Of a stretch of 13,404 bases of DNA, positions 1 to 7,090 are shown one piece after another. This DNA comes from an uncultured Atopobium sp. (GTDB lineage Bacteria; Actinomycetota; Coriobacteriia; Coriobacteriales; Atopobiaceae). The DNA is taken from contig CAMQEO010000024.1 in NCBI GenBank assembly GCA_946999785.1, forward strand, positions 1 to 13,404. Reading direction: 5' to 3'. Under the pieces are notes generated by a model that saw only the letters and a list, made by a program, of their open reading frames with translations, did no database searches and had not been told where the DNA came from. How positions within the stretch are numbered: the first letter of the stretch is position 1; every line of letters starts with the position of its first letter. Position numbers and translations under genes: made by a program.

Positions 1-2
1 CT

Positions 3-68
3 ACGCGCGAGGATGCGCTACGCCTGCAAGACGAGCTGTCTTCTACGATTGACGAACTGTTTGCGTAA
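3..68 (+). CDS. C-terminal end of an unrecognised protein (partial)
   Basis: An open frame enters from the left edge and stops with TAA at 66-68, giving the last 21 residues of a protein. The visible tail is hydrophilic and helix-prone, reading LRLQDELSSTIDELFA at its end, with alternating Leu and acidic residues. That is too little to name a family. A terminator hairpin about 100 bases downstream fits this being the 3' end of a real plus-strand transcription unit, convergent with argR. A chance open frame of 21 codons cannot be excluded. Confidence 0.5.
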   Translation, partial: TREDALRLQDELSSTIDELFA

Positions 69-170
69 AATGTTTGCTTCGTAAGGCGTGCTATGCTGGT
101 TCTTATTAAGATGTAAAAGTAGTGCAAGTGTAGTAAACGTGTTACGTGCCATATGTGATGTTCAATAAAA

Positions 171-207
171 ACGTGCTCAGACTTATAAGAGTTTGAGCAC
201 GTATTTT
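171..207. terminator. Bidirectional intrinsic terminator between the left-edge gene and argR
   Basis: A 13-bp stem (171-183 pairing with 190-202, one G-U pair) closes a six-base loop. It is flanked by AAAA on the left (167-170) and TTTT on the right (204-207), so each strand has a short U-tract after the hairpin. It lies between the convergent ends of the left-edge gene (stop at 68) and argR (stop at 262) and can serve both. Confidence 0.85.
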
Positions 208-261
208 ATGCTGATTCTATTTGTAGCTTTTGGACTGTAAACGCTTGCTTTGTGTAGGCTC

Positions 262-705
262 TTATTTCATAAGGGTAGAATTGCGCAGCTTATTGATGAG
301 CGAAACAAAATCCTCGGCGGCTTCCATGTCATCTGCTACCACTAATACAGTGTCATTACCTGCAACCGATCCTTTAATTTCGGGAAGCGATGCCGCGTCA
401 ACTGCAGCAGCAACACCGGGTGCTGTACCTGGTTGTGAATGGATAACTATTAAGTTACCAGCTTGATCAATATCGGTAACAAATTCCGATACCATGCGTT
501 GTAAATGGAGATCTTCGGCAAGGACGTAAATTCCTTCTTGAAGCTTACGCAATCCCATATCGGCAATATCACGAGAAACCGTTGCTTGTGTGCAATTAAA
601 CCCAAGAGCTTGCAGCTGATCTACCAGAGCTTTTTGTGTACGAATTGATTGTCCGCGAACAACGTCACGTATAGCGTCTTGTCTATTGTTGCGCCGCTTA
701 ACCAT
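262..705 (-). CDS. argR: Arginine repressor ArgR
   Basis: Transcriptional regulator that binds ARG boxes with arginine as corepressor and controls arginine synthesis and/or catabolism; the family acts as a hexamer. The 147-residue length is normal. The N-terminal winged helix (about residues 1-70) carries the family motif TVSRDIADMGLRK, whose Ser-Arg pair contacts DNA. The C-terminal oligomerisation and arginine-binding domain shows GTAPGVAAAVDA and GSVAGNDTVLVV, where the family usually has GTIAGDDT; the Asp that contacts arginine is kept. The ATG at 703-705 has a GGAGG five bases upstream on the minus strand. No arginine pathway gene is in the window, so its targets are not visible. A promoter and a possible self-operator lie upstream. 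Confidence 0.95.
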   Translation of the reverse strand: MVKRRNNRQDAIRDVVRGQSIRTQKALVDQLQALGFNCTQATVSRDIADMGLRKLQEGIYVLAEDLHLQRMVSEFVTDIDQAGNLIVIHSQPGTAPGVAAAVDAASLPEIKGSVAGNDTVLVVADDMEAAEDFVSLINKLRNSTLMK

Positions 706-849
706 GTAAGCCTCCGAACATGTTGAGCATTCCTTTGATTACTCACCATATCCGCCTTTACACATACTTCGGTCCTCTCATACCGTGGATACCATCAAAA
801 TTTGTATGCGTAAACCATTACCTAGATGAAGTGAGTATTTACCTCCTTA

Positions 850-878
850 AAAATACGAAACAATGACTAAAATGTCAA
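850..878 (-). promoter_or_regulatory. Probable argR promoter
   Basis: On the minus strand a perfect TTGACA (873-878) is followed after exactly 17 bases by TATTTT (850-855, 4 of 6 consensus matches). Transcription would start near 843 and leave a leader of about 137 bases before the argR ATG. I saw no attenuator-like hairpin in that leader. Confidence 0.65.
864..877. promoter_or_regulatory. Candidate ARG box (ArgR operator)
   Basis: TGAC-TAAAAT-GTCA is an inverted repeat whose 14-base length, TGA/TCA ends and AT-only centre resemble the ARG-box core TGAATwwwwATTCA, though the inner bases differ. It overlaps the -35 element of the argR promoter, where ArgR binding would block its own synthesis. 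The match is imperfect, so this is an inference from position and symmetry. Confidence 0.4.
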
Positions 879-1148
879 TAATTGTTACCTTTTGTTAATA
901 TTAGCGGGTAAAATGTACTGTGCTATCTTTTCTACGCGTTCTTTAGGATAGTGAACGGCACATGTGACGCGCACGCTACGCATGTGCGATGGTATAAACA
1001 TACTATGTTTGGCGTTGAGGATAGATGACAAACTTAACTTTGTTGTCTCAACTCACCTAACTTAAACACCTACCTTAAACGCTTAATATACCAAGAGCGC
1101 ACGTATTCCTCAAGGCAATATTTGATATTACTTTTAAATACGCTAAAC

Positions 1149-1177
1149 TTAAGCTATATGGATGCTCCAACTATGAT
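1149..1177 (+). promoter_or_regulatory. Candidate promoter of the C39-like gene
   Basis: TATGAT (1172-1177, 5 of 6 matches to the -10 consensus) lies 17 bases after TTAAGC (1149-1154, 3 of 6 for the -35). Transcription would begin near 1184, giving a leader of about 33 bases. The weak -35 keeps this tentative. Confidence 0.35.
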
Positions 1178-1216
1178 TGCTGACTGTCTGAAATAACGTA
1201 CGAGGAGGCATTGCTT

Positions 1217-2320
1217 ATGGCATTTTTACAAGGTTCTCGCACACGAGACATTGGATCTTCTCGTCGTGGGAAAATGCTTTCTCGCACGTCTGCTACCTCA
1301 CATTCTGATCGTGGTAACAACATGAGTGAGCCAGGCAAACGCCAGCGTTTTTCTCCGTATAAAAGCCATCGTAATTATCGTACCATTCGAGGTACAGATA
1401 CTGGTTTAACTTTACGCCATTTTAATCGCTCTCGACGTAAGTATAAACTTTTTGGCAAGCTTTTTGATGACGCGGTTGCATATCTTCTCATTGGATTTTC
1501 AGGAGTTATTTGTGTTGTGCTTTTGCTGTGCCTTGCTAATTGTGTAAGCGGATGTATACATGGGTGTACACGTGATGGCACAGCTTCTTCTCAAACTAAT
1601 GAAATTGATAATCGTGTTGAAGCACATACCTCGCAAAATCTTACGCGTCAGTTTACAAGCGTTCTGAATTATGCCGATAATATTACATGGATTGCAGCGC
1701 ATGCTCACTCGTATAGCGATGAGCGTTTGCCCGAGCTTGCAATTCGCGAACAAGATGCTGCACCCTTTGTAAGAAGTTTACTTGACAGCAGCATAACTGC
1801 ACCTACCTCAGACATTTCACCAGAACAAAGCAGTATGTCTACCTGTTATACGTGGGATGGTTTGTGGGGGAGTACCTCGTATGGTCAAGGAACTATAGCT
1901 ACCGATGGGTCGGGTTTGGTATCGTGGTATATGATTCGTGCCATGCTTTTGGGTGATAGGTCGCAAACGCCTGTAGATTTTGCCGAACAAGCACATGAGT
2001 ATGCAGATGATACTTGTGGTACACGTGGCGAATTTTTTACGCAGCACGCAAAAGAAGCCGGTTTATCAATTAAAGAATATAGTGTTTCGTTAGACAACTT
2101 AAAGCTCTCTTGTGATGCAGACAAAAAGCTTGCGCTTGTTTGCTTAAAAGAGGGTGCTACTTCGCCATATCAACATTGGGCGGTTGTTGCGTGCGTTAAT
2201 AAGAATTCCACGGTCTCTTTGTATGATCCTGCCAGCAAAAAAGCCACAGACGCTACGTGGGAACAAAACCAACTTGTTGATAAAATTTCAAAGCTCTATA
2301 CCGTAAGTGCCTTGTCATAG
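1217..2320 (+). CDS. Membrane-anchored C39-like (papain-fold) protein lacking the catalytic cysteine
   Basis: 367 residues. Residues 1-85 are very basic and probably cytoplasmic. Residues 86-110 form one hydrophobic membrane segment (AYLLIGFSGVICVVLLLCLA), so the rest should lie outside as a signal-anchored domain. Residues about 100-205 are a linker of unknown fold. Residues about 210-340 resemble the C39_2 family: a WDGLWGSTSYG stretch, then TIATDGSGLVSWYMI where active members have DGCGP, then a QHW motif (His320) and a YDP motif (Asp337). The nucleophile position is therefore Ser232 instead of Cys, with His and Asp kept. This may be a non-catalytic binding protein or an altered hydrolase. 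The ATG at 1217 is chosen because GAGGAGG (1202-1208) sits eight bases upstream; an in-frame TTG at 1211 is only two bases from it. The family call rests on motif memory, not a search. Confidence 0.65.
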   Translation: MAFLQGSRTRDIGSSRRGKMLSRTSATSHSDRGNNMSEPGKRQRFSPYKSHRNYRTIRGTDTGLTLRHFNRSRRKYKLFGKLFDDAVAYLLIGFSGVICVVLLLCLANCVSGCIHGCTRDGTASSQTNEIDNRVEAHTSQNLTRQFTSVLNYADNITWIAAHAHSYSDERLPELAIREQDAAPFVRSLLDSSITAPTSDISPEQSSMSTCYTWDGLWGSTSYGQGTIATDGSGLVSWYMIRAMLLGDRSQTPVDFAEQAHEYADDTCGTRGEFFTQHAKEAGLSIKEYSVSLDNLKLSCDADKKLALVCLKEGATSPYQHWAVVACVNKNSTVSLYDPASKKATDATWEQNQLVDKISKLYTVSALS

Positions 2321-2556
2321 GGACTGCGAATGTCTCACAAGTTAAGGCACGTATTGAACGCGTGCAAACATAGGCATTATGTGTATGCATATGTGTAACT
2401 GATATGCTTATTTGTGTGTTCTGTTGATATATTCCAAGAGCTTGATACCCCACAACTAAACGTTGACGGCACCTCTGTGTTGCAAGTTGTATGTGGTAAT
2501 GCTGTGCGGATATATCTCCATGGACATAGGTATCAATTTTATACGAAAGGTATGCT

Positions 2557-3192
2557 ATGAAACTTAACCGCTTTATTGACCACACGTGTTTGGCTCCCAA
2601 TGCTACAAAGCGCGACATTGAACGATTATGCAACGAAGCGGTAAGTTATTCGTTTAAGACGGTTGCAATTAATGGTTGCTGGGTCTCATATGCAGCGCGG
2701 CTCTTGCAGGGGACCAACGTTGGAATTAGTGCATGCATTGGTTTTCCTTTGGGTGCCATGACTTCTCAAGCAAAAGCATATGAAGCTCGTGAAGCAGCGC
2801 AAAATGGTGCAAGCGAGATTGATATGGTTATTAATATTGGTTTGCTTAAAGATAAAGCTTACGACGATTGCACAGCAGATATTAAAGCGGTTGTAGATGC
2901 CGCACAATTACCTGTTAAGGTAATTTTAGAGTGCTGTCTTTTAACGGCGGACGAAATTGTACAAGGCTGCATATGCGCACGTAATGCAGGCGCTGCCTTT
3001 GTTAAAACAAGCACTGGTTTTTCTACGTATGGCGCGCGAATTGAAGATGTCAAACTGATGAGGAAAACGGTTGGCTCAGCACTTGGCGTCAAAGCTGCTG
3101 GCGGAATTCATTCGGCAGATGAAACACGCGCCATGATAGAAGCAGGTGCTTCGCGCATAGGCGCATCGTCATCATGTAAAATTTGTTTGTAA
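2557..3192 (+). CDS. deoC: Deoxyribose-phosphate aldolase
   Basis: Cytoplasmic class I aldolase that splits 2-deoxyribose 5-phosphate into glyceraldehyde 3-phosphate and acetaldehyde, the last step of deoxynucleoside breakdown. It is a TIM barrel of 211 residues, a normal length. The key residues are visible: Asp89 in EIDMVINIG, the Schiff-base lysine Lys150 in FVKTSTGFSTYGA, and the relay lysine Lys179 in VKAAGGI. The strand KVILECCLLT also fits. The ATG at 2557 follows GAAAGG (2545-2550) by six bases; another ATG at 2552 is out of frame. The C-terminus (SSSCKICL) is unusual in its two cysteines but ends at the expected place. No other nucleoside-catabolism gene is adjacent, and no clear deoC promoter or operator is seen in the 236 bases upstream. 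Confidence 0.95.
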   Translation: MKLNRFIDHTCLAPNATKRDIERLCNEAVSYSFKTVAINGCWVSYAARLLQGTNVGISACIGFPLGAMTSQAKAYEAREAAQNGASEIDMVINIGLLKDKAYDDCTADIKAVVDAAQLPVKVILECCLLTADEIVQGCICARNAGAAFVKTSTGFSTYGARIEDVKLMRKTVGSALGVKAAGGIHSADETRAMIEAGASRIGASSSCKICL

Positions 3193-3281
3193 GGATAACT
3201 ACTTAAACCCTTGTTATAATACCCGCAGATTCTTCTGTATCAATAGGTAACTTTGTTAAGGATAATGTCTTTTGAATACGA

Positions 3282-3317
3282 ATATCCCCTTGCATATTTG
3301 TATATGCAAGGGGATAT
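3282..3317. terminator. Long hairpin between convergent deoC and the PBP gene
   Basis: A perfect 15-bp stem (3282-3296 with 3303-3317) closes a six-base loop, with four consecutive G-C pairs in its middle. It lies between the deoC stop (3192) and the PBP stop (3333), where a shared terminator is expected. Neither flank has a good U-tract (GTTGTAG on the right; CGTATTC on the left, read on the minus strand), so termination may be weak or factor-assisted, or the hairpin may protect 3' ends. Confidence 0.6.
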
Positions 3318-3332
3318 GTTGTAGACGCAAAG

Positions 3333-5540
3333 TTAATGTCCGTTGGGGTTTTGACCACCATTATGTCCACCTGGATTGCCTCCGCCACCTCCACCGCCTG
3401 GATTAGGACTTGGGTGTGGGCTTGGACGTGGGCTTGGTGGGCTGGGATGTTCGTTTCCAGGTTGGTTAGGGTTTTCACCACCTGAATTGTGTTCGCGCGT
3501 GTTTGTGTTCTGATTGTGATTTTCGGGCTGAGTTTGGGTTTGCTGTCCTTGAGCTTCTTCAGTTTCAAGTGTCTCAAGTGTATCTGTTTGTGCTGTATTT
3601 GCATCGGCAGACGTAAACTTAAAGGTCCATGAATCATTGGGCTTAAAGTTTATAGTTCCAGTTGCATCTGGAAAATCAGCAGCTCCTGCATCTCCGAGAG
3701 CTAGATTTATAAAATCACCAAATAAAGGAACAGCAGTATTGTAGGGATGACCTAATCTACCACCTACGCGTACGGGCACTTCTTCGATATACCCAAACCA
3801 AATAGCAACCGATAAATTAGGGGTAATTCCACAGAACCACAAATCACGGCATTCTTGGGATGTTCCTGTTTTCCCTGCAATAGGTTGCTTGATTTTTACG
3901 CTACCAGCAAGTTGGCTTGCAGTTCCGCCTGCTTTACAAACGCCTTTCATAACATCAATGGTTGCACGTGCAACTTCGGGAGAAATTACTCGGCTAGGTG
4001 CATCTTTGTGTTCATATACGGTATTACCATTTCGGTCTTCAATTTTTGTAATTGCAATGGCATCACGATGTTGGCCTCCAGCTGCAATTGTTGCATATGC
4101 CTCTGCCATTTGAATAACTGGCACACCATCTACACCAAGTGTCATAGAATCGTATGCGTCGAGTTTTGCGTGAACTCCTAAATTATGCGCCATGTCCGCA
4201 ACATTATTATTTCCCAGTGTTTGAGCCACTTGAACAAAGCCCGTGTTAGAAGAGACTGCAAAAGCTTGTTCTACGCTAATAGTTCCAAAACTTTGGTTGC
4301 CAAAGTTACCCAGTGTCCACAATGGAGATATCTGAATGGGCGAGTTACAGTTAACACATGTTTGTGGGCTCATACCATTGTTAATGGCACACGCAAGCGT
4401 AAATGTTTTGAATGAGGAACCAGTTTGTCTATATGCCTGTGTTGCTAGATTAAACTGATTGGTATTGTAATCTTTTCCACCGATCATAGCCTTGATATAA
4501 CCAGTTTGCGGCTCAACGGCTACAAGTGCCGCTTCGAGTCGTTTGTTGCCAATTAACTTAAGTCTTTTATTTGTTGCCTGTTGTGCTTTATCTTGAATAG
4601 CAGGGTCAAGCGTTGTATAAACCTTTAAACCACCTTGCATAACAGTATTTTTATCAAAATCGGCAAGTAAAAGTTGCTTGATATAATCAGAGAAATAAGG
4701 ATAGCGACCTTTACTATCGCTAAACTTACCGGCATTTACTTGGAGTGGTTCAGCTGTTGCTGCGTCACATTCATCTTGGGTAATATCGCCTGATGTAAGC
4801 ATACGCTGTAATACGATGTTTCTACGCGCAACGGCATTATCGGGATTAACCAGTGGATCATAAGCAGATGGAGCTTGCGGCAATCCTGCAAGCGTTGCGC
4901 TTTCGGCGAGCGTTAAATCTTTAGCATTTTTATTAAAATATGTAATAGCAGCTGCTTGAATACCATAGGCACCATGACCAAAATAGATGGTGTTTAAGTA
5001 CATGTTGAGAATTTGGTCTTTGGTGTACATTTTTTCCATCTGAATGGAAATATATGCTTCACGAATTTTACGGCGTATGGTTTGCTCAAACTGTTCTTTT
5101 GATAAAACCGTATTACGAACAAGCTGTTGAGTGATGGTTGATGCGCCTTCAGATCCTCCACGAGCGGTTTTTACAACAGCTCGAACAATACCTTGAGGAT
5201 CAACGCCATTGTGTTTGTAAAAACGGCTATCTTCGGTATCTACAATAGCTTTTAGAACGTAAGGAGAAATTTGGTCTTTATTAACGCTTCTTCTGTTTTG
5301 TAAATAAAATTCTGCAATGACCGAATGATCTGCCGCATAAACGGTAGTAGGTTCACCTACAACATATGCATCTGCGGAAGCATAATCGGGAAGGTCTTCA
5401 AGCCACGAAGAAATAAGAGAGCTTAAGGAAAATGCAAGTGCAATGCCAAATAATGCTATAAATCCAAAGGCACCAGCTATTCCAAATTTAACTGCATGTG
5501 TTTTACTGTGTTGTCGTGCTCTACGGGTTCTTACGCCCAT
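3333..5540 (-). CDS. Class A penicillin-binding protein (bifunctional transglycosylase/transpeptidase, PBP1A type)
   Basis: Builds peptidoglycan outside the membrane by polymerising lipid II (GT51 domain) and cross-linking stem peptides (transpeptidase domain). Of 735 residues, a basic tail (1-18) precedes one membrane segment (about 19-45). GT51 spans about 65-245, with catalytic Glu103 in TEDSRFYKHNGVDP, then GASTITQQLVRN, RKIREAYISIQMEK (Glu161) and YLNTIYFGHGAYGIQAAA. The transpeptidase spans about 335-620, with nucleophile Ser375 in GSSFK, SSN at 430-432 and KTGTS from 557. Residues 643-735 are a low-complexity tail, first Thr/Glu/Gln, then Asn/His/Pro/Gly with seven glycines. The start ATG (5538-5540) has AGGAGG four bases upstream. 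The gene stands alone on the minus strand. All catalytic motifs are present, so the enzyme should be active. Confidence 0.95.
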   Translation of the reverse strand: MGVRTRRARQHSKTHAVKFGIAGAFGFIALFGIALAFSLSSLISSWLEDLPDYASADAYVVGEPTTVYAADHSVIAEFYLQNRRSVNKDQISPYVLKAIVDTEDSRFYKHNGVDPQGIVRAVVKTARGGSEGASTITQQLVRNTVLSKEQFEQTIRRKIREAYISIQMEKMYTKDQILNMYLNTIYFGHGAYGIQAAAITYFNKNAKDLTLAESATLAGLPQAPSAYDPLVNPDNAVARRNIVLQRMLTSGDITQDECDAATAEPLQVNAGKFSDSKGRYPYFSDYIKQLLLADFDKNTVMQGGLKVYTTLDPAIQDKAQQATNKRLKLIGNKRLEAALVAVEPQTGYIKAMIGGKDYNTNQFNLATQAYRQTGSSFKTFTLACAINNGMSPQTCVNCNSPIQISPLWTLGNFGNQSFGTISVEQAFAVSSNTGFVQVAQTLGNNNVADMAHNLGVHAKLDAYDSMTLGVDGVPVIQMAEAYATIAAGGQHRDAIAITKIEDRNGNTVYEHKDAPSRVISPEVARATIDVMKGVCKAGGTASQLAGSVKIKQPIAGKTGTSQECRDLWFCGITPNLSVAIWFGYIEEVPVRVGGRLGHPYNTAVPLFGDFINLALGDAGAADFPDATGTINFKPNDSWTFKFTSADANTAQTDTLETLETEEAQGQQTQTQPENHNQNTNTREHNSGGENPNQPGNEHPSPPSPRPSPHPSPNPGGGGGGGNPGGHNGGQNPNGH
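3336..3458 (-). repeat. Low-complexity Pro/Gly/Asn/His-coding stretch in the PBP tail
   Basis: The last 41 codons before the stop encode imperfect PSP/HPS units (HPSPPSPRPSPHPSPNP) and then a glycine run mixed with NPGG and HNGG units. On the plus strand this reads as repeated TGGGCTTGG-like and CCTCCACC-like words. Such DNA tends to change length by slippage. Confidence 0.7.
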
Positions 5541-5571
5541 GTATCCTCCTTACAGAGTCAGTAATACAACT

Positions 5572-5600
5572 ATTATAATTGATATGCGACTTAAATTAAC
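5572..5600 (-). promoter_or_regulatory. Probable promoter of the PBP gene
   Basis: On the minus strand a perfect TATAAT occupies 5572-5577, which would start transcription near 5565, about 25 bases before the ATG. The -35 is weak: TTAATT at a 16-base spacing or GTTAAT at 17. The perfect -10 and short leader make it the best candidate. Confidence 0.5.
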
Positions 5601-5766
5601 TCATTCTTGCGTCTTTACCAAGAATAACAAATAGTTTACGAACATGTGTACTATATAGATTTTCTTATACCATGTGCTTCACCTGTGTAAAACATGATAC
5701 AGTGTAAAGAAATACCTTGTATGTGTCTTATTATTTACAGCTGCATCATAGAGGTACTACGTAAGC

Positions 5767-5795
5767 TCCACAACTAGCGGTGCTCAACATATAAT
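5767..5795 (+). promoter_or_regulatory. Probable tyrS promoter
   Basis: A perfect TATAAT (5790-5795) follows TCCACA (5767-5772, 4 of 6 matches) by 17 bases. The predicted start near 5802 leaves a leader of about 20 bases to the TTG at 5822. No T-box leader fits in so short a transcript. The rest of the 5601-5766 spacer shows nothing I can name. Confidence 0.55.
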
Positions 5796-5821
5796 CTAAC
5801 GTATACATGGAGGACAGAGCG

Positions 5822-7039
5822 TTGGTGTCAGTAGAAGAACAGCTTAAGGTTATCACTTCGGGTACTATGCAAATTGTTCCCGTTGACGAGCTTAAAGCAA
5901 AACTTAGTCGTCAAGAACCTTTAACCGTTAAACTTGGTGTAGATCCCACATCTCCCGATCTTCATTTAGGGCATGCTGTACCTTTGCGTAAAATGCGACA
6001 GTTTCAGGATTTAGGCCATAATGTGGTTCTTATCATTGGAAACGGCACCGCTCTTATTGGTGATCCTTCGGGTAGAGATTCTACGCGTCCTCCTCTTACC
6101 GAAGAGGCAGTTGAAAAAAATGCAGCTACCTATGTTGAACAGGCTATGAAGATCCTCGATCCTCAAAAGACAAAAATTGTTCATAACGGTGACTGGCTTA
6201 AGCCTCTTGATCTTAGTAAAATGCTTGGACTTATGAGTAAGTTTAATGTAGCTCGCATATTGGAGCGCGAGGATTTTCACAACCGTTATACCAATAATCA
6301 GTCAATTTCTTTGCACGAGTTTATTTATCCTGTTTTGCAAGCATACGATTCGGTTGTTGTTCACGCCGATGTAGAAATGGGCGGTAATGATCAGATTTTT
6401 AACCTTTTAGCAGGTAGAGATCTTATGCGTGCCGAAGGTATGGAGCCGCAGGTTGCACTTACTATGCCGCTGTTGGTTGGTACCGATGGCACTAAAAAGA
6501 TGTCTAAAAGCTATGGCAATTATGTTGGACTTACCGATTCTGCAGATGATATGTTTGGCAAGCTCATGTCTATCCCCGACGAGCTTATTGCTTCGTATTA
6601 CCGTCTATGTTCAACATTTTCTTTGGAAGAAATTGATGCGGTAGATGAGCAGTTTAAGAATAAAACAGCCGATCCGTATGCATTAAAGCGCGCTTTGGCA
6701 GTAAATATCGTAACGCTTTATCACGGAGAAGGAGCAGGACTAGCTGCACAAAATCAGTTTGATGCTCAGTTTAAACATCATGAGATTCCAGATGATATTC
6801 CTGAGTTTTCTGCATCTATTGTAGATGTTAATGACGATGGAATGGTGTATTTAGCAAAACTTATGGTTGATTGTAATCTTGCACCTACGGCAACCGAAGC
6901 ACGCAGACGTATTGATGGTGGTGGCGTAAAGATCGACGGAGAAGCGGTTGCGCCTAAGTTATATAACATTTCTCATGAACGCTTACAAGTTGGTACGGTT
7001 TTACAATTTGGTAAGCGTAGCTGGGCAAAGCTTGTGTAG
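5822..7039 (+). CDS. tyrS: Tyrosyl-tRNA synthetase, type 2 (TyrZ-like)
   Basis: Class I aminoacyl-tRNA synthetase that charges tRNA-Tyr. From the chosen start it has 405 residues. The HIGH-type motif HLGH is at about 48-51 within DPTSPDLHLGH, followed by GDPSGRDSTRPPL, which is typical of the TyrZ-like branch, not the E. coli TyrS branch. KMSKS is at 226-230. The C-terminal 65 residues form an S4-like RNA-binding domain (LMVDCNLAPTATEARRRIDG). Start choice: an in-frame ATG at 5807 overlaps the only good Shine-Dalgarno (GGAGG, 5809-5813) and lies about five bases from the predicted transcription start. I prefer TTG 5822, eight bases after GGAGG; GTG 5825 is also possible. It begins a co-directional run of five genes. 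Confidence 0.95.
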   Translation: MVSVEEQLKVITSGTMQIVPVDELKAKLSRQEPLTVKLGVDPTSPDLHLGHAVPLRKMRQFQDLGHNVVLIIGNGTALIGDPSGRDSTRPPLTEEAVEKNAATYVEQAMKILDPQKTKIVHNGDWLKPLDLSKMLGLMSKFNVARILEREDFHNRYTNNQSISLHEFIYPVLQAYDSVVVHADVEMGGNDQIFNLLAGRDLMRAEGMEPQVALTMPLLVGTDGTKKMSKSYGNYVGLTDSADDMFGKLMSIPDELIASYYRLCSTFSLEEIDAVDEQFKNKTADPYALKRALAVNIVTLYHGEGAGLAAQNQFDAQFKHHEIPDDIPEFSASIVDVNDDGMVYLAKLMVDCNLAPTATEARRRIDGGGVKIDGEAVAPKLYNISHERLQVGTVLQFGKRSWAKLV

Positions 7040-7090
7040 CTTTGTTGCTGGCTGTTAATTATTGAGGCTGATTGTTGATTGGAAGATTCT

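Larger units (their letters stand above)
706..1216. other. Gene-free region between divergent argR and the C39-like gene
   Basis: About 510 bases without a supportable gene. It holds the argR leader, promoter and candidate operator (706-878) and a weak promoter for the rightward gene (1149-1177). It also has a loose 7-bp inverted repeat (GCACATG at 958-964, CATGTGC at 981-987) and several copies of ACTTAA/CTTAAA (1032, 1060, 1074, 1147). Short open frames on either strand lack ribosome binding sites. I see no structured RNA. Confidence 0.6.

Noticed and set aside
841..848. Upstream ORF in the argR leader, led by the AAGGAGGT on the minus strand
   Set aside because: No ATG, GTG or TTG lies 5-12 bases after it; the nearest ATG is over 20 bases away and opens only seven codons. 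It also sits at the predicted transcription start.
958..987. Inverted repeat GCACATG/CATGTGC as a terminator or operator
   Set aside because: The arms are only seven bases, the 16-base middle does not pair, and no T-run follows.
2463..2492. deoC promoter at TTGACG with a downstream TTGTAT
   Set aside because: The -35 is good, but the -10 matches only 3 of 6 positions at an 18-base spacing, so it was left out of the features.
3215..3317. Small RNA starting at the TATAAT at 3215-3220 and ending at the 3282-3317 hairpin
   Set aside because: There is no usable -35 at 16-18 bases, the hairpin lacks a U-tract, and the interval shows no other structure.
3203..3637. Long open frame antisense-strand-shifted within the PBP tail
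   Set aside because: It is on the same strand as the PBP gene in another frame, encodes biased low-complexity protein from the repetitive tail DNA, and has no ribosome site.
5541..5821. T-box riboswitch upstream of tyrS
   Set aside because: No T-box sequence (GGTGGNACCGCG-like) or terminator/antiterminator pair is present, and the likely promoter lies only about 27 bases before the start codon.
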